Shown here piece after piece: positions 23,746 through 34,011 of a stretch of DNA of 64,000 bases. Made by a program: the position numbers and the translations under genes. Position 1 is the stretch's first letter, and each line of letters begins with the position of its first letter. Source of the DNA: Mytilisepta virgata (lineage: Eukaryota > Mollusca > Bivalvia > Mytilida > Mytilidae); the NCBI GenBank assembly GCA_028015205.1, contig CM051517.1, positions 42,605,135-42,669,134 on the forward strand, given 5' to 3'. The notes under the pieces are model-generated. The model searched no databases, had not been told where the DNA came from, and saw only the letters and a program-made list of their open reading frames with translations.

Positions 23746-25043
23746 AGAACTATTATTTTGAGTGTCTTAGAAACGAATTGGGAATAGATAACACTGCGGG
23801 TAACCCAACTTATACACCGACCACACTCACTAAGCAGGAAGTCCTTGATAACCACAAGACCGTTCTTCATTCCTTTGGCATTTCTACAAAGGATGAAGAA
23901 ATGGACCTTCCTGCTCTTTATTGGATTCCTAAACTACATAAGAATCCGTTTAAACAAAGGTACATTGCTGGGTCAGCTAATTGCTCTACAAAACCTCTTT
24001 CAAAGATTTTAACATCCATATTGACATGTGTTAAAGAGGGCCTTCAGAATTACTGTGAAACATCATATTCCACCAGTGGCGTCAATCAGATGTGGATTCT
24101 TAAAAACTCCAAAAATTTACTTCAATATCTAAAATCAAAATCTTTGGCTACATGCAACAGCATAAAAACTTTCGACTTCTCTACACTCTACACTACCATA
24201 CCACATTCTCAATTAAAAGATCGCTTAAAGCAACTAGTTCATCAATGTTTTTTCAAGAAAAATGGGACACGCAGGTATAAATTCCTTGTTCTAGGTAGAG
24301 AAAAGTCTTATTTCGTGAAGAACCACTCTGATTCTGACAAAAAGTATTCTGAAGATGAAATTACAAACATGTTAGATGTTCTCATAGACAACATATTCGT
24401 TGAATTTGGCGGTCTAATTTTTCAACAAACAATCGGCATTCCAATGGGAACCAACTGTGCTCCTCTCCTCGCCGATCTGTTTCTGTACTCATATGAAGCG
24501 GACTTCATTCAAGGGTTACTAAGTGAAAACAAAAAGAAACTAGCCCAATCCTTTAATTTCACTTTTCGTTATATAGATGATGTGTTGTCGTTAAATAACG
24601 ACAAATTCCAAGACTTTCTACATCTTATCTACCCCAGTGAGCTTGAAATTAAGGATACTACAGATACACCAAAGTCCGCTTCATATTTGGATTTATTTCT
24701 TGAAATAGACAATGAGGGACGTTTGAAGACAAAACTTTATGACAAACGTGATGACTTCAACCCTCCTATTGTTAATTTTCCCTTCTTAAGTAGCAATATA
24801 CCAGCATCGCCTGCATATGGCGTCTACGTTTCTCAGCTTATCCGATTTTCAAGGGCATGCGTGAGTTACCCTGACTTTCGACAAAGAGGATTACTGCTGT
24901 CACAAAGGCTTCTTAACCAGGGTTTTATCAGGGATAAGTTGATGTCATCACTTAAGAAATTTTACGGTCGTCATCATGAATTGATTGACCACTACAGTGT
25001 TCCAATATCTAAGATGATGTTGGACCTGTTCCCACTGTCGTAA
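23743..25043 (+). CDS. Penelope-like/telomerase-like reverse transcriptase (copy 2, 5'-truncated)
   Basis: The open frame runs 23646-25043 (465 codons), but its first ~34 codons are copy 1's 3' module read through, opening at GTG. Family homology starts near residue 33 (about 23743). Counting from 23646, the RT motifs in order are: WIPKLHK (93-99, fingers); FDFSTLYT (176-183, motif A, catalytic D177); QTIGIPMGTNCAPLLAD (261-277, motif B); FRYIDDV (307-313, motif C, D311 and D312); then LDLFLEID and the family-specific IVNFPFLSSNIPASPAYGVY block. The catalytic aspartates are intact and there is no internal stop, so the copy is young. I see no GIY-YIG endonuclease before or after the RT. The motif style (PKLHK, FDFSTLYT, GIPMGT, YIDD) fits Penelope-like elements best. 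Assignment to a clade such as Naiad would need a tree. Confidence 0.7.
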
Positions 25044-25440
25044 CCTTTCATGTGCCTCCTACGATTTGTGACTTCCACCGGATTGACTTTGTTGAACTTC
25101 ACGACGGGTGCCGTATACGGAGCAGGAACTGCTTACCCTTCCGGAGCACCTGGGTTCACTCCTGGTTTTTATAGGAGTTCGTGTTGTTCATTGTTTTTAG
25201 TTTTCTGTGTTTATTTGTTGTGCGTGTGGTTGTTCGTTTGTCTTCCCGGGTTTGTCTGTCCAATGGATTACGTTTTTGTGATTGCTCCTTAGGTATATTT
25301 GTCCTTTTTTTTTTAGTTTTTAATTGTAGTGCATGTATTGTTTTGGCCTTGTCTTCGTTGTTCTCCGGAGTTTGTCAGTTGTTACGATTTTTCTCTCCTT
25401 CGAATATCCCTTTGGTATTTCTTGACTTTACTTATAAGAT
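25044..25440 (+). repeat. 3' module of copy 2
   Basis: Non-coding tail after the RT stop. It has 'acgacgggtgccgtatacgg', 'cttccggagcacctgggttc', a T/G-rich stretch and 'atatccctttggtatttctt'. Related tails occur in both orientations across the window. Confidence 0.7.
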
Positions 25441-25747
25441 CAAACATTTTTTTCTCAACTTGTTTTTTGAAGGAACATATTTTAACGCAAAGTTGATATT
25501 TAATAAATAAAAAAATTCAAATGAAGATACATGCGCTTCAACGAAAAGTTAATAAAATAAACAAGTCTTTAGTTAGGTGTGGCCACAGAGACCCAAAATG
25601 AGTCTTGCTTCGTAAAGTCATTGTTAATGATAAAGAGCTCCACGTTTAAAAAAACCTATCATTTCTAACATAAAACATCCGATTTCTTAAGATTAAATCT
25701 GAAAGAGCATAAACAATATGATACTGTCTGAGTACCTTCTTCGCCAT

Positions 25748-25945
25748 GTACCCAATCTCACGACTTTTCCATTTCTACACAAAAGGTTTTTAAAAACTTT
25801 TAAAGAAAGTTCTGTATAACTGTGAAGTTAATTATGTGTTAATTTCAAGCAATGAATAACATTTTAAAATGAGGTCATATGTTGACAGAAAACCATTGGA
25901 TGGCGAAAAACTAGGTGCCAGCTAGTAGAGCCTGAGAAATTTAAC
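25748..25945 (+). repeat. Direct repeat copy 1 (partner 26666-26855)
   Basis: Roughly 85-90% similar to 26666-26855, 918 bp away. Shared blocks include 'gaagttaattatgtgttaat', 'aagcaatgaataa' and 'tagagcctgaga'. Non-coding. No other structure was recognised between 25441 and 25747. Confidence 0.75.
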
Positions 25946-26610
25946 AGATAAATGAAAGAAGTTAAGCACTGAATGTTATGTCTAAACGGACTTGGCAATG
26001 GTAGTTTTGTAACTTGCTTTATTTAAATAAGGCAAAATGGATATGGGACTTATGTGAGAATTTAATCCATTCAATACATAGGTCAGTTTATGTCCATTTA
26101 AATTATATTTTTTAATGAAAATCCATAATGTATATCAAATGTTTAATTTCATACAAATGTTAAAAGATATTGCGTTTTTTTTAATTGAAATCTCACCTTA
26201 TCATTAAGATTCAGGCTGTCTAAAAATTGATTTTCTTGTAAAATAGAGCAACACCTTTTAATTCTAACCATAATGAAAGATGAAGTTACTGCTCTCATAA
26301 AAATCATTGTCACCATGGATTTATCAACAAATACAAAGGCAAATTCAAATCAACAACTATTCTGAAGAAAAACTCCTTGATTAGATTAAATTTAAATTCT
26401 TAAAATTCTTCACGATTTTAATAACAAATTATGCAAATCTGTTAAATTTGAAGTATTAATGTCTTGGCTTCTGGTCCAAATATTCAAGAATGGAAGAAAC
26501 TTTTGTATCAGGTTCAAAATGTTCCATAAAAACTGAACGATACATTTATATTTTTTCTCGTATAATAGCTCTTAGCATATCAATAACCTATAAATTTGCT
26601 AACATTTTAT

Positions 26611-26917
26611 AATTGTATACTTTTATTGAAAGTTGTGGTAATGTTTCACTCTTCCGGAGCACGTGGTACCCAAGCTCACCACTTTTCCATTTCTAAACAA
26701 TTTTTTTTAAACAAAACTTTATGAAGAAAGTTCTGAATAACTGTGAAGTTAATTATGTGTTAATTACAAGCAATGAATAAAATTTTAAAATGAGGTTTTA
26801 ATGGATGGCGATAAAATAGGTGCCAGCCAGTAGAGCCTGAGACATAAATTTAACTGTACAATTGTATTCTTTTATTGAAAGTCATGGTAATGTTTTAATC
26901 TTCCAGAGCACGTGGTA
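26611..26917 (+). repeat. Nested 249-bp duplication containing direct repeat copy 2
   Basis: 26611-26668 is repeated at 26860-26917 ('ttttattgaaagt.gtggtaa', 'cttcc.gagcacgtggta'), exactly 249 bp apart. Between them lies the second copy of the 25748 repeat (26666-26855). The 'cttccggagcacgtgg' piece recalls the 3' module of the Penelope-like family, so transposon tails were probably caught up in these duplications. Confidence 0.7.
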
Positions 26918-26919
26918 TC

Positions 26920-27490
26920 AATCCTGTTTTATATGTTGTCCATATTTTTCTGTGTTTTTATGCAGTATTTTATTTTTCTCAATATCTGTCTTTTTGATGA
27001 TGATTTGTCAGTCAACGAAATGGCCATACAATAAATCAAATTTATTTAGGTATTTTGTGATACGTTTTATTCTTACGTTTTGTGTTGCATGTTACAGAAT
27101 GGCAATTGTATATAAGTGCATTGCAACCAGCTGTCTTATGACAAATGCTATCATCATCACCAAAAGATTCTTAGACAATCATTTATCATTAAAACTACAG
27201 AATTTATGATGTCTCCAATCAATTTTGTTTGAAAGTCTTCGCTTATATTTTCTCAAAGCAAAATTGCATGTTTTTTTTAGAAATAAGTAGAAAATAAATT
27301 GATATCAAGTGAAAGTTGCTCATTACTAGAATTGATTGATTTAATTGAAATGATCATAGAGCTCCTATATTGGACCTTAGTATGGATCAATAAGTATATC
27401 AATATAAATAATTATTAAACTATATGTATAATGTTTTCAGCATTCAAATATTTATTTTTTATGTGTGTATTTCTATGCGGCTCCAACGGA
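26920..27490. other. Non-coding sequence
   Basis: No supported gene. The 115-codon open frame at 26862-27209 begins inside a repeat and is hydrophobic and low in complexity. Confidence 0.4.
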
Positions 27491-27493
27491 AAT

Positions 27494-27626
27494 GGTAACA
27501 ATATTCGTAACTGATAACAAACAAGATTTCTACAGCCATTGTTGTCTTACTGTGCTGTCGTTTTTTGGAATACAATAGCCTATCGTCATTGCAGATTATT
27601 CGCCACTGGTTACGAATACTGTTACC
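27494..27626. repeat. Inverted repeat, 19-bp arms
   Basis: Arms 27494-27512 and 27608-27626 are reverse complements at about 17 of 19 positions (GGTAACArTATTCGTAACy), separated by 95 bp. This could be a small foldback element. Confidence 0.6.
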
Positions 27627-27694
27627 TTTTCTGTTTTGATACAACTGAGTCTGCTCTACAATATTTGCAGATATTGTTTTAGCTTTCCACGTTT

Positions 27695-27960
27695 AAAACA
27701 AAGGTGGGAAAAACCGAAGGGCTACCCAATAATCATAAGTCCAGGGACAAAGACAAAATAGAGATCGGGAAAGGACGAGAACAAAAAAAAACAGACACAC
27801 AAGACATAACACTAAAAAAGATGATGACCAACATGGACTCCACCAAAACACCGGGGGTGAACTCAGTTGGAACGGATGCATAAGCACTTCCTGTCTCTTA
27901 TAAGACACCCACCATGTTGCTCATGTCAAGTCCAACAAAATGTCATGTTCCTTGACAGAG
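27695..27960 (-). repeat. 3' module of the Penelope-like family (minus)
   Basis: Read on the minus strand it has 'aacatggtgggtgtctta', 'gagttcacccccggtgtttt' and 'ggtggagtccatgttgg', the same order as the tails at 23.6 and 25.1 kb. No RT coding sequence is attached. Confidence 0.65.
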
Positions 27961-28094
27961 AAACAACAAAACTACGACAGATCCCAAAATTGCTTACACG
28001 CTACAACTCAAGATTATGAAGCTTCAGACAAAATATTAAATTATTCCCTTCTGTAGAAGTCGAGAAAACTTTGACGAAAGTTTCCTACCCTAGG

Positions 28095-28125
28095 TCTTTC
28101 GGACGGACGGACAGACGGACAGAGT
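28095..28125. repeat. GGAC/GACA-rich microsatellite
   Basis: A short run of 'ggacggacggacagacggac' type. The complementary motif is part of the left end of the Helitron-like element at 42.48 kb, so this may be the remains of a minus-strand copy. Confidence 0.5.
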
Positions 28126-28436
28126 CAAGCGATTACTAGACCTGCTTTTGCCGTTGGCGACGCAGAAAAAAGCACGTCATAGATTATAGATATATATAAC
28201 AATTTGTTACAAAAGGAGGCGTCCAGTAGCAAATAATCACAGTGGAGCTACTCTCTGCTCTCAAAACTAGGCCAAGGGAAACTGATTAAAGCCAAGTGAA
28301 TTTTCAGATACAGTTTGTGTTTATGAAAATCAAAATGGTGAGTTTTGGAAGCAATGTGCTTGACAGTTCCTTTTTATTTCTTCAGTGCCATCTTTTCTTT
28401 CGTTTTCAAACAAAATCACTTGATGAGTCCTTTAAA

Positions 28437-28753
28437 AGTAAAGGTAAAGGTAAAAGGTAAGTTTTATTTAACGTCGGTGTGTACACATATGTGTACAAGT
28501 CAACAATCAACATAAGCCCTGTAGAGCTTTTTACAAACGGCCAGATTAACGACACTTCGGCAGATATGGGGTTCTCGCATGGTCGCCAGGCTTCTGCGGA
28601 AGAAAAGCCCGATATTCCAGGCGGCAAAATCGGTGAAACCGCCGAGCTAGGGTAGGTGCCTGGAAACTTTGACACATGTGAGGTTCGAACCCACAGCAGT
28701 GTCGACCCCGTGGTTTAAAGTCCAGCGCCTTAACCACTCGTCCACCCTGCTCC
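28437..28753 (-). mobile_element. tRNA-derived SINE
   Basis: The 5' end (28753 down to about 28680) is a tRNA-like head with both RNA polymerase III promoter boxes: A box TGGACGAGTGG (28744-28734) and B box GGTTCGAACC (28691-28682). The arm between them is long, as in tRNA-Ser or tRNA-Leu. A ~220-bp body follows. The 3' end is a short microsatellite tail of 'tttacc' units (28460-28437), probably the LINE-recognised end. The element is full-length by eye. Transcription would be by Pol III from the internal promoter, with retroposition by a LINE in trans. I did not find a clear target-site duplication. Confidence 0.8.
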
Positions 28754-28839
28754 TTTTTCCACCTTAAGTTTCTTTACTGATTAACTGCAGATTTACACTA
28801 AATATTCTTTGATACCTATGTTCTATGCTCAAGTTACAC

Positions 28840-28965
28840 ACAACGTTCGATTTATGACTCGTCTCATCAGACCTTTTGGTCAATGACAAAATGACCAAAA
28901 GGATAAATCGAAACCATCTAGGGACAGAGCTATGAATGAAATATTCGTAAAGAGGGACTGAAGCT
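28840..28965 (-). repeat. Relative of the 16.1-kb hammerhead-like repeat
   Basis: The minus strand reads CTGATGA at about 28870-28864, next to a sequence matching 16.13 kb ('cataaatcg'). It shares 'accatctagggacagagcta' with 16.25 kb. A perfect 11-bp stem with 9-nt loop (28872-28882 with 28892-28902, 'ccttttggtca') lies beside the core. The region after CTGATGA is too disturbed for a working hammerhead. Confidence 0.4.
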
Positions 28966-29089
28966 GGCGCATTTTTGTCATCAATTCTACTCCTCACATG
29001 TCTGTTATGATGTGGTAACTTATTTGGAAGAAAAACAACATTAGTAATTGTAGTAGTATTTGTCGATGTTGTAGACTAGTGAAATATCG

Positions 29090-29420
29090 GCAAAAGAATA
29101 CCGCAGCGATAAAATAGTGGGACAAGCCCATAAATTCGAAATCCAAGGAAAAGACAGTCATGCGAATGGAACATAACAAACAAACGCCACAAGGATACAT
29201 GTATACATATTACTTAAAGAATAAACAACATATAATAAACTGAACAAAAATTGAACACAACAGCACAAAAACTAAAACACTAGAAATTTGAATTTCCATT
29301 AAAAACCGGCATTGGCATCAGGTGCTCAGGAGTGGTAAAGCATGTCCTGTTCCGTTAACGGCACCCGTCACATTTCCAGTGAGTAAAACCCAGTATTAAA
29401 AAACGGGAGTGACGTCAGGT
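29090..29420 (-). repeat. Dispersed repeat related to 0.8-1.08 kb
   Basis: Same block order as 800-1075, including 'aaggatacatgtat', an A-rich centre and 'gttaacggcacccgtcacat'. It carries two 'caggtgctc' blocks, at about 29320 and 29416. Confidence 0.6.
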
Positions 29421-29429
29421 GCTCCGGAA

Positions 29430-30455
29430 GGGAAAGTGAGAAGGTTTTAGTTTGATGAAAGTGAAAATGGCAAACTGTTGTGCCATTTCAGAATATTCTG
29501 TTAATTCTATGTTGTGTTTTGTCTTGTTATGTTTTGTATAATGGTCTGCCGTTAATTGACTGGTATGTCATTCTTTACCATTTATTATGTATTTTTGTTT
29601 AGTCTATAGGGTGTACCACCGATAAAAATAAAGAAAATAAGACCCAGAGAGATAATATATGACAAAAGAACATCTGTGTTCATATCAGTTTAAGTGCATT
29701 GTATACGCATCAGTAGTATATGGAAAAGCCAAATTATTAACCAAAATGTTGTAATGCAGATTTTAACCTAAAATGGCTGAAGAGACAAAGTCACGACCAT
29801 TTAATCACAACGCTTGTCGTCAGGAGAAACTCCTTTTTTAAAAAGTCACCAGTTTCAATCGCATAAATGAATTATTTTGTTTGTACAAATAACATCTTCA
29901 TTTTTAAAACTGCCAATTTCTGAAATCGCTGTTTCTGGATTTCAATATATTAATTTTACTTCGTATCCCTAATTTAGAAAATTATCTTCTACTAAAAAAT
30001 ATATAGTTTCAACTTTACTGGGGTGATTCATAGCGAACTGAAGTCGACTTTATTAATCTCGCATCTCGTATCTTTTACATTGTACATTTAAATATAATAT
30101 CTAAATATAAGTCTTAATTTACGATATCAACATTATTTAGCTTAGACGAATGAAATTATTTCTTTTAATTTCAGTAATGGTGCTTAAGAAGCATATGCAT
30201 ATTGCATATATAGCCAATAAAGATTGGCATTTCAATACCTGTTGGAAACTACGGATACTTAACAATAGATTAGCCGTATGAATCAATGCGTTCACATTAA
30301 TACCTACAGTAGCGTTCAGTGCAACAATTACTAGTACAGTCTAGGTGCTAAGTAATATTAAGTATAAAAGATATGTATGAACCATAAATGTATACTTTCA
30401 TTTGATATTTTAAACATCACTTCGTATATTCGTTTACAACTAAAGATTAGCTTGT
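29430..30455. other. Non-coding sequence, nothing recognised
   Basis: No supported gene or repeat. Confidence 0.4.
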
Positions 30456-30461
30456 GTTGTA

Positions 30462-30704
30462 TTGATTATTGCCACTATATCGCAAAGAAAAACAGTTTTG
30501 AGCATTGTGTTCAAAGGGATACAACTTTTATTGCAAATATGGTTGGAACAAAGTAGGGATTTAGATGATGTATTGATTGGTAAGATTGTTCAGAAAATAT
30601 ATACAGATTTCATTCCTTGTCCTTATTATAATTCGTATGAATTAATTACGTTGGTCATTGAACTCACTTGTGACTTGATAGAAAAATACCAAATGATTTC
30701 GTAA
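30462..30704 (+). CDS. Possible hypothetical coding segment (80 codons)
   Basis: Unrecognised. The translation is protein-like, with amphipathic helical stretches (IQLLLQIWLEQSRDLDDVLIG) and a few cysteines (CPYY and ELTCDLIE). It begins at a TTG codon, so if real it is an exon rather than a whole gene. A possible acceptor is 'taaagattag' near 30449. The TAA stop overlaps an AATAAA polyadenylation signal, which would suit a terminal exon. It sits just upstream of the retrozyme-like array. Chance cannot be excluded in this base composition. Confidence 0.25.
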   Translation: MIIATISQRKTVLSIVFKGIQLLLQIWLEQSRDLDDVLIGKIVQKIYTDFIPCPYYNSYELITLVIELTCDLIEKYQMIS

Positions 30705-30980
30705 TAAAATTGATTCAGTAGTTGTTAGCAAAACTCAAGGCCTTCTGAACAAGAGATCACATATAGTGAAACCGTTATGAAAACGGCAATGTCAAATATT
30801 TCTAGTGTATAGAAGATTTAGCAAAATTCAAAAATAATAGAAATACTAAGGGTTCATTCCTTGTATTGCACATGGTAGATCTCCTTAGCTGAAATTTGGC
30901 TTCCTATTTCAGTATTTTTGGTTGAGTACTTCTTGTTTAATATAAGTTTGGTTTTTGGTCTTCCAAATGTTTCGGTTTTA

Positions 30981-31027
30981 ATGCTGCTGATGAGAGGTAA
31001 CTCCTTGAAATGCGTCGTATACAGCAT
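30981..31027 (+). ncRNA. Type I hammerhead ribozyme, copy 1
   Basis: All parts are present in order. Stem I: 30981-30986 pairs with 31022-31027 (ATGCTG/CAGCAT, 6 bp). Core: CTGATGA at 30987-30993. Stem II: GAGG-TAACT-CCTT (30994-31006, 4 bp with one G-U). Core: GAAA at 31007-31010. Short stem III: A31010 to C31013 with G31017 to U31020, 3-nt loop. The cleavage triplet is AUA, cutting after 31021. Very short stem III is the known form in Penelope elements and animal retrozymes. Confidence 0.85.
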
Positions 31028-31358
31028 AGTATAAATTTACAATATCTAATATTAGTATCTTTGGATTGTTATTTTGAAACTCCTGGGATGATGTCTGTGC
31101 TGGTGGACCCTAGGTCCCCGAGGGTATTCGCCAACCCAGTCGTCAGACTTGTCTGACATGATTATTCATTGATTTGTTACAGAAATTACCAGTATTTAGC
31201 AAAATTCAAAAATAATAGAAATACTGAGGGTTCATTCCTTGTATTGCACATTGTAGATCTCCTTAGCTGAAATTTGCCTTCCCATTTCAGTATTTTTGGT
31301 TGAGTACTTCTTGTTTAATATAAGTTTGGTTTTTGGTCTTCCAAATGTTTCGGTTTTA

Positions 31359-31405
31359 ATGCTGCTGATGAGAGGTAACTCCTTGAAATGCGTCGTATAC
31401 AGCAT
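31359..31405 (+). ncRNA. Type I hammerhead ribozyme, copy 2
   Basis: Identical in sequence to copy 1 over the whole motif, 378 bp downstream. Predicted cleavage is after 31399. Retention of every core base in both copies suggests the element is recent or selected. Confidence 0.85.
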
Positions 31406-31479
31406 AGTATAAATTTACAATATCTAATATTAGTATCTTTGGGTTGTTGTTTAGACAAGCTACATCATACAGAACACCT

Positions 31480-31715
31480 TAACGTTGTCAGTCACAACTA
31501 TATACGGAAACAAGCTCCGTACGTACAAATTATATAAATCAAACTACTGTACAGAATCTTATCTAAAATAAATATTTCACCTAAATATAGAAGCATATAT
31601 GCAAAATTTAGATGTGTTTTTTTTTTGTAAAGGCGAGGTTGAAGATGAAAAACATGTTTTTACTTCATGTCCTCTATATGCAGATCGGCAAAAATTAATA
31701 TACTGAAACATTGAA
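31480..31715 (+). pseudogene. Decayed LINE C-terminal fragment
   Basis: In shifting frames it encodes GNKLRTYKLYKS, then SPKYRS.YAKFR, then CKGEVEDEKHVF.SCPLYADRQ. These are the same linker and Cys/His motif as the LINE at 9.9-10.8 kb. Frameshifts and stops break it. It begins right after the retrozyme-like array and ends near the start of the 170-bp-period repeat at 31785. A T-rich stretch with (TTTA)n and 'ggagtcttgctcc' at 32400-32600 could be more LINE 3' sequence but was not proven. Confidence 0.55.
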
Positions 31716-31901
31716 ATATAATGATTATTTTTTTACTTTATCAGATAATGAATTTTATATTCTCATTTATACTTAATGCCCAATAACCTACAGGAGCCTG
31801 TATCGCTCACCTGGATTCAATTTGCCAATCAACAGCCATAAAAGCACCCAAGGAACATAAGTCTGTATAATTGGACAAAATTCTGAAAGAGGACAATTTA
31901 A

Positions 31902-34011
31902 GGTCAAGGCGAAGTAACTGAAAGTATCCTACAGTTTTCTAATTTTTTGTCAGTATGTAAAGCTAATCAAAATACATTGGAATATGAAATAAAAAAGGGG
32001 GTACCCATGCTTATTTTTTTGCTATAACACTTGGAAAATGTGTTCTGAAATTAACTTTTAACATAGATATATAGGGAAAACGTCAATTTTTTCGACAATT
32101 TTGCTCGAAAAGTCTATTAAAATCATTGATGTTAACCCTACAGTTTCTTGAAAAACTAATATTATATTGCCTCATCCACGAGCTTTCTGGTGATATAAAA
32201 ATATTTGGGGGTCCCCATGCTTGATTTCATTGTATCTGCTGCTGAAGATAATATCATGGTACTAATTTTGGTGATTTTTAGGCAACGTCATGACGTCCAG
32301 AGTTCGATAACGTTTATGTATTGCAGATTATAATTACAGGACAAATCTTTTTCTTTCATCTGATGTATATTTTTCAATTTTAATGTTTTTATCAATTTTT
32401 TATTAATTTTTATTTATTATTTATTGACCATTTTATTTATTTATTTATTTATTTACGTTTTGCTTTCTGTAAGGAGTTGCGGATTTTATTTATTACTTGT
32501 TGAATGACAATGTTTGATTTTCATGTTGTCGATGAATGATTTGTATTGCAAAAATATAAATTCCTTGGTAATATAGTAAAATGTAATGGAGTCTTGCTCC
32601 GAAATTTATGTTATGCCGTGAACTGTATCCTTATTTTCCCGTGAAAATATTTAAAAAAAATCAAAGTGCGTCAAGTTGACCAACTCCGCGTAATTTGAAA
32701 ACAATATTTTTTTTATTTCAAAATGCGTTAAATTTGGGGGATATTGCCGTTATCACAAAATTAAAACTTCTAACAAAAAAAATCTTGCATGCGAGAGATA
32801 AGCATGAGTGTAAAGATCCGTAAGGATAATTGACAACGGAAACATTTTTCACACAGTTGGAGCTGATAATGCTTTATTTTGGCTGAAATATTCGCCGTTA
32901 AAACTCTTACAAAATAGGCCAAACCAAATTGATTTTTAGGTCGTTGGATTTGAAGCTGCAAGTTTTTTGCCGCTTCATTTCAAAATTAAGAGCTCAAAAT
33001 TCGCCCCTTATCCAAATTAATAATAAAAAGTTGTGTCACACTTGAGTTTGATATTCAATGGCGCCTGAAAAAACGTTCCGTTAGAAAAAAAAATTTGCTC
33101 GCTCGCACCTATATTTACCCTTAAAAAATCCAAAGAACTTAAAATCAATTTTGTGTGGCCTTATTAACCAAAATAAAAAACAATGTACATTCTCAATGAA
33201 TCATGTGATGAGATCATAAAATTAAGCGAATATCGGTGACATTTTCAATCGATTCAGTTTAATTCGCAGTATTCAAATGCCGAAGCTTTACGAAATAATT
33301 CCAATACCAGGCGAATTCTAGAGAACGATGAAATTGCAAAGACATTTAATCAAAAATAAAAGTAACAATATTTTTTAAAAGGATAACGAGGGCCGTTTTC
33401 ACATGATTGATATTTTTTATTTCTCCATCAAAGTAAAAATGATGTTATATGCGCAACTTCGCGTCACATATTCATTCGCGTTATTTCCTTACATGTAGTT
33501 CACAGAAATTGAGATGTTTAGTAAATTTATAACAATGTACCCGTGATCTAAGTGTCAAAAAGTTGACTTACGTTGTGTTAATACTATGGAGGTAATACAC
33601 TGTACATAAATACATAAAATTTAAGCTAAGCAAATTACTTGCATAATATGTACTGTACAAATAACAACACGTACACATGTATCTATGATTCTGAAACGAA
33701 TTAGTCTAAATATGCCGCGTTTACACGGCAAAATAATGCCTTCGAATGCGTTTTAATAATGAAGGGACATGCGAACGCACAATGCTTTTTGAAACGTTCC
33801 GAAAAAAAGTTTTGCATTGTGTAATAACTGTACGTCTGAACACACCATTATTTATACCTTACGACGACTCCACAGCTCCTCCGGAGTCAACGTTATAATG
33901 GCTACGACGTCAGACAATCAGTCGGGAACGTAATACAATGACAAGGGGCTGTTACCCTTGAAACGGTAAACAAATGAACACTAGATGGCGTTCAATTACT
34001 TCGCCTTGACC
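31902..34011. mobile_element. 2.1-kb non-autonomous DNA transposon with TTAA target duplication
   Basis: TTAA flanks both sides (31898-31901 and 34012-34015). The termini are inverted repeats of 21 bp with one mismatch: GGTCAAGGCGAAGTAA then (C/T)TGAA, at 31902-31922 and 33991-34011. Deleting the element plus one TTAA (2114 bp) leaves repeat units exactly 170 bp apart, matching the intact neighbouring unit. The 4-bp TTAA duplication is typical of piggyBac-like (and some Sola) transposons. The terminal bases are not the common piggyBac CCC start, so the superfamily is open. No transposase-sized frame lies inside. There is a (TTTA)n tract near 32430. Confidence 0.75.
33978..33991 (+). promoter_or_regulatory. 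CTCF-like motif inside the TTAA element
   Basis: ACACTAGATGGCGT matches the conserved animal CTCF core (CCASYAGRKGGCRS) at 12 of 14 positions. It sits next to the right terminal inverted repeat. A better match is at 36209-36222. Binding is untested. Confidence 0.35.

Larger units (their letters stand above)
30816..31452 (+). mobile_element. Retrozyme-like array: 378-bp monomer, about 1.7 copies
   Basis: Two ~258-bp direct repeats (30816-31073 and 31194-31452), about 97% identical, flank a unique 120-bp segment. The period is exactly 378 bp. Each repeat holds a complete hammerhead ribozyme (30981-31027 and 31359-31405), so a transcript should release a 378-nt RNA from 31022 to 31399. The linker has strong hairpins: 31105-31117 (ggacc-cta-ggtcc), and 31142-31148 with 31151-31157 (7 bp, 2-nt loop). 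There is no coding capacity. This matches animal retrozymes: small non-autonomous retroelements made as self-cleaved circular RNAs and probably copied by Penelope-type RTs. Such an RT (23.7 kb) and an RT remnant (44.0 kb) lie in this window. A pseudo-LTR pair from a Penelope element is the alternative. Confidence 0.75.

Noticed and set aside
26862..27209. 115-codon membrane protein
   Set aside because: It starts inside a duplicated repeat, uses a non-ATG start, and the hydrophobicity is explained by T-rich sequence.
28681..28753. tRNA gene (A and B boxes present)
   Set aside because: The tRNA-like part is fused to a 220-bp body and a microsatellite tail, and the acceptor stem does not close. 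It is the head of a SINE.
29280..29300. Helitron 3' end (small hairpin followed by CTAG)
   Set aside because: The hairpin is AT-only, overlaps the CTAG with no spacer, and lies inside another repeat.
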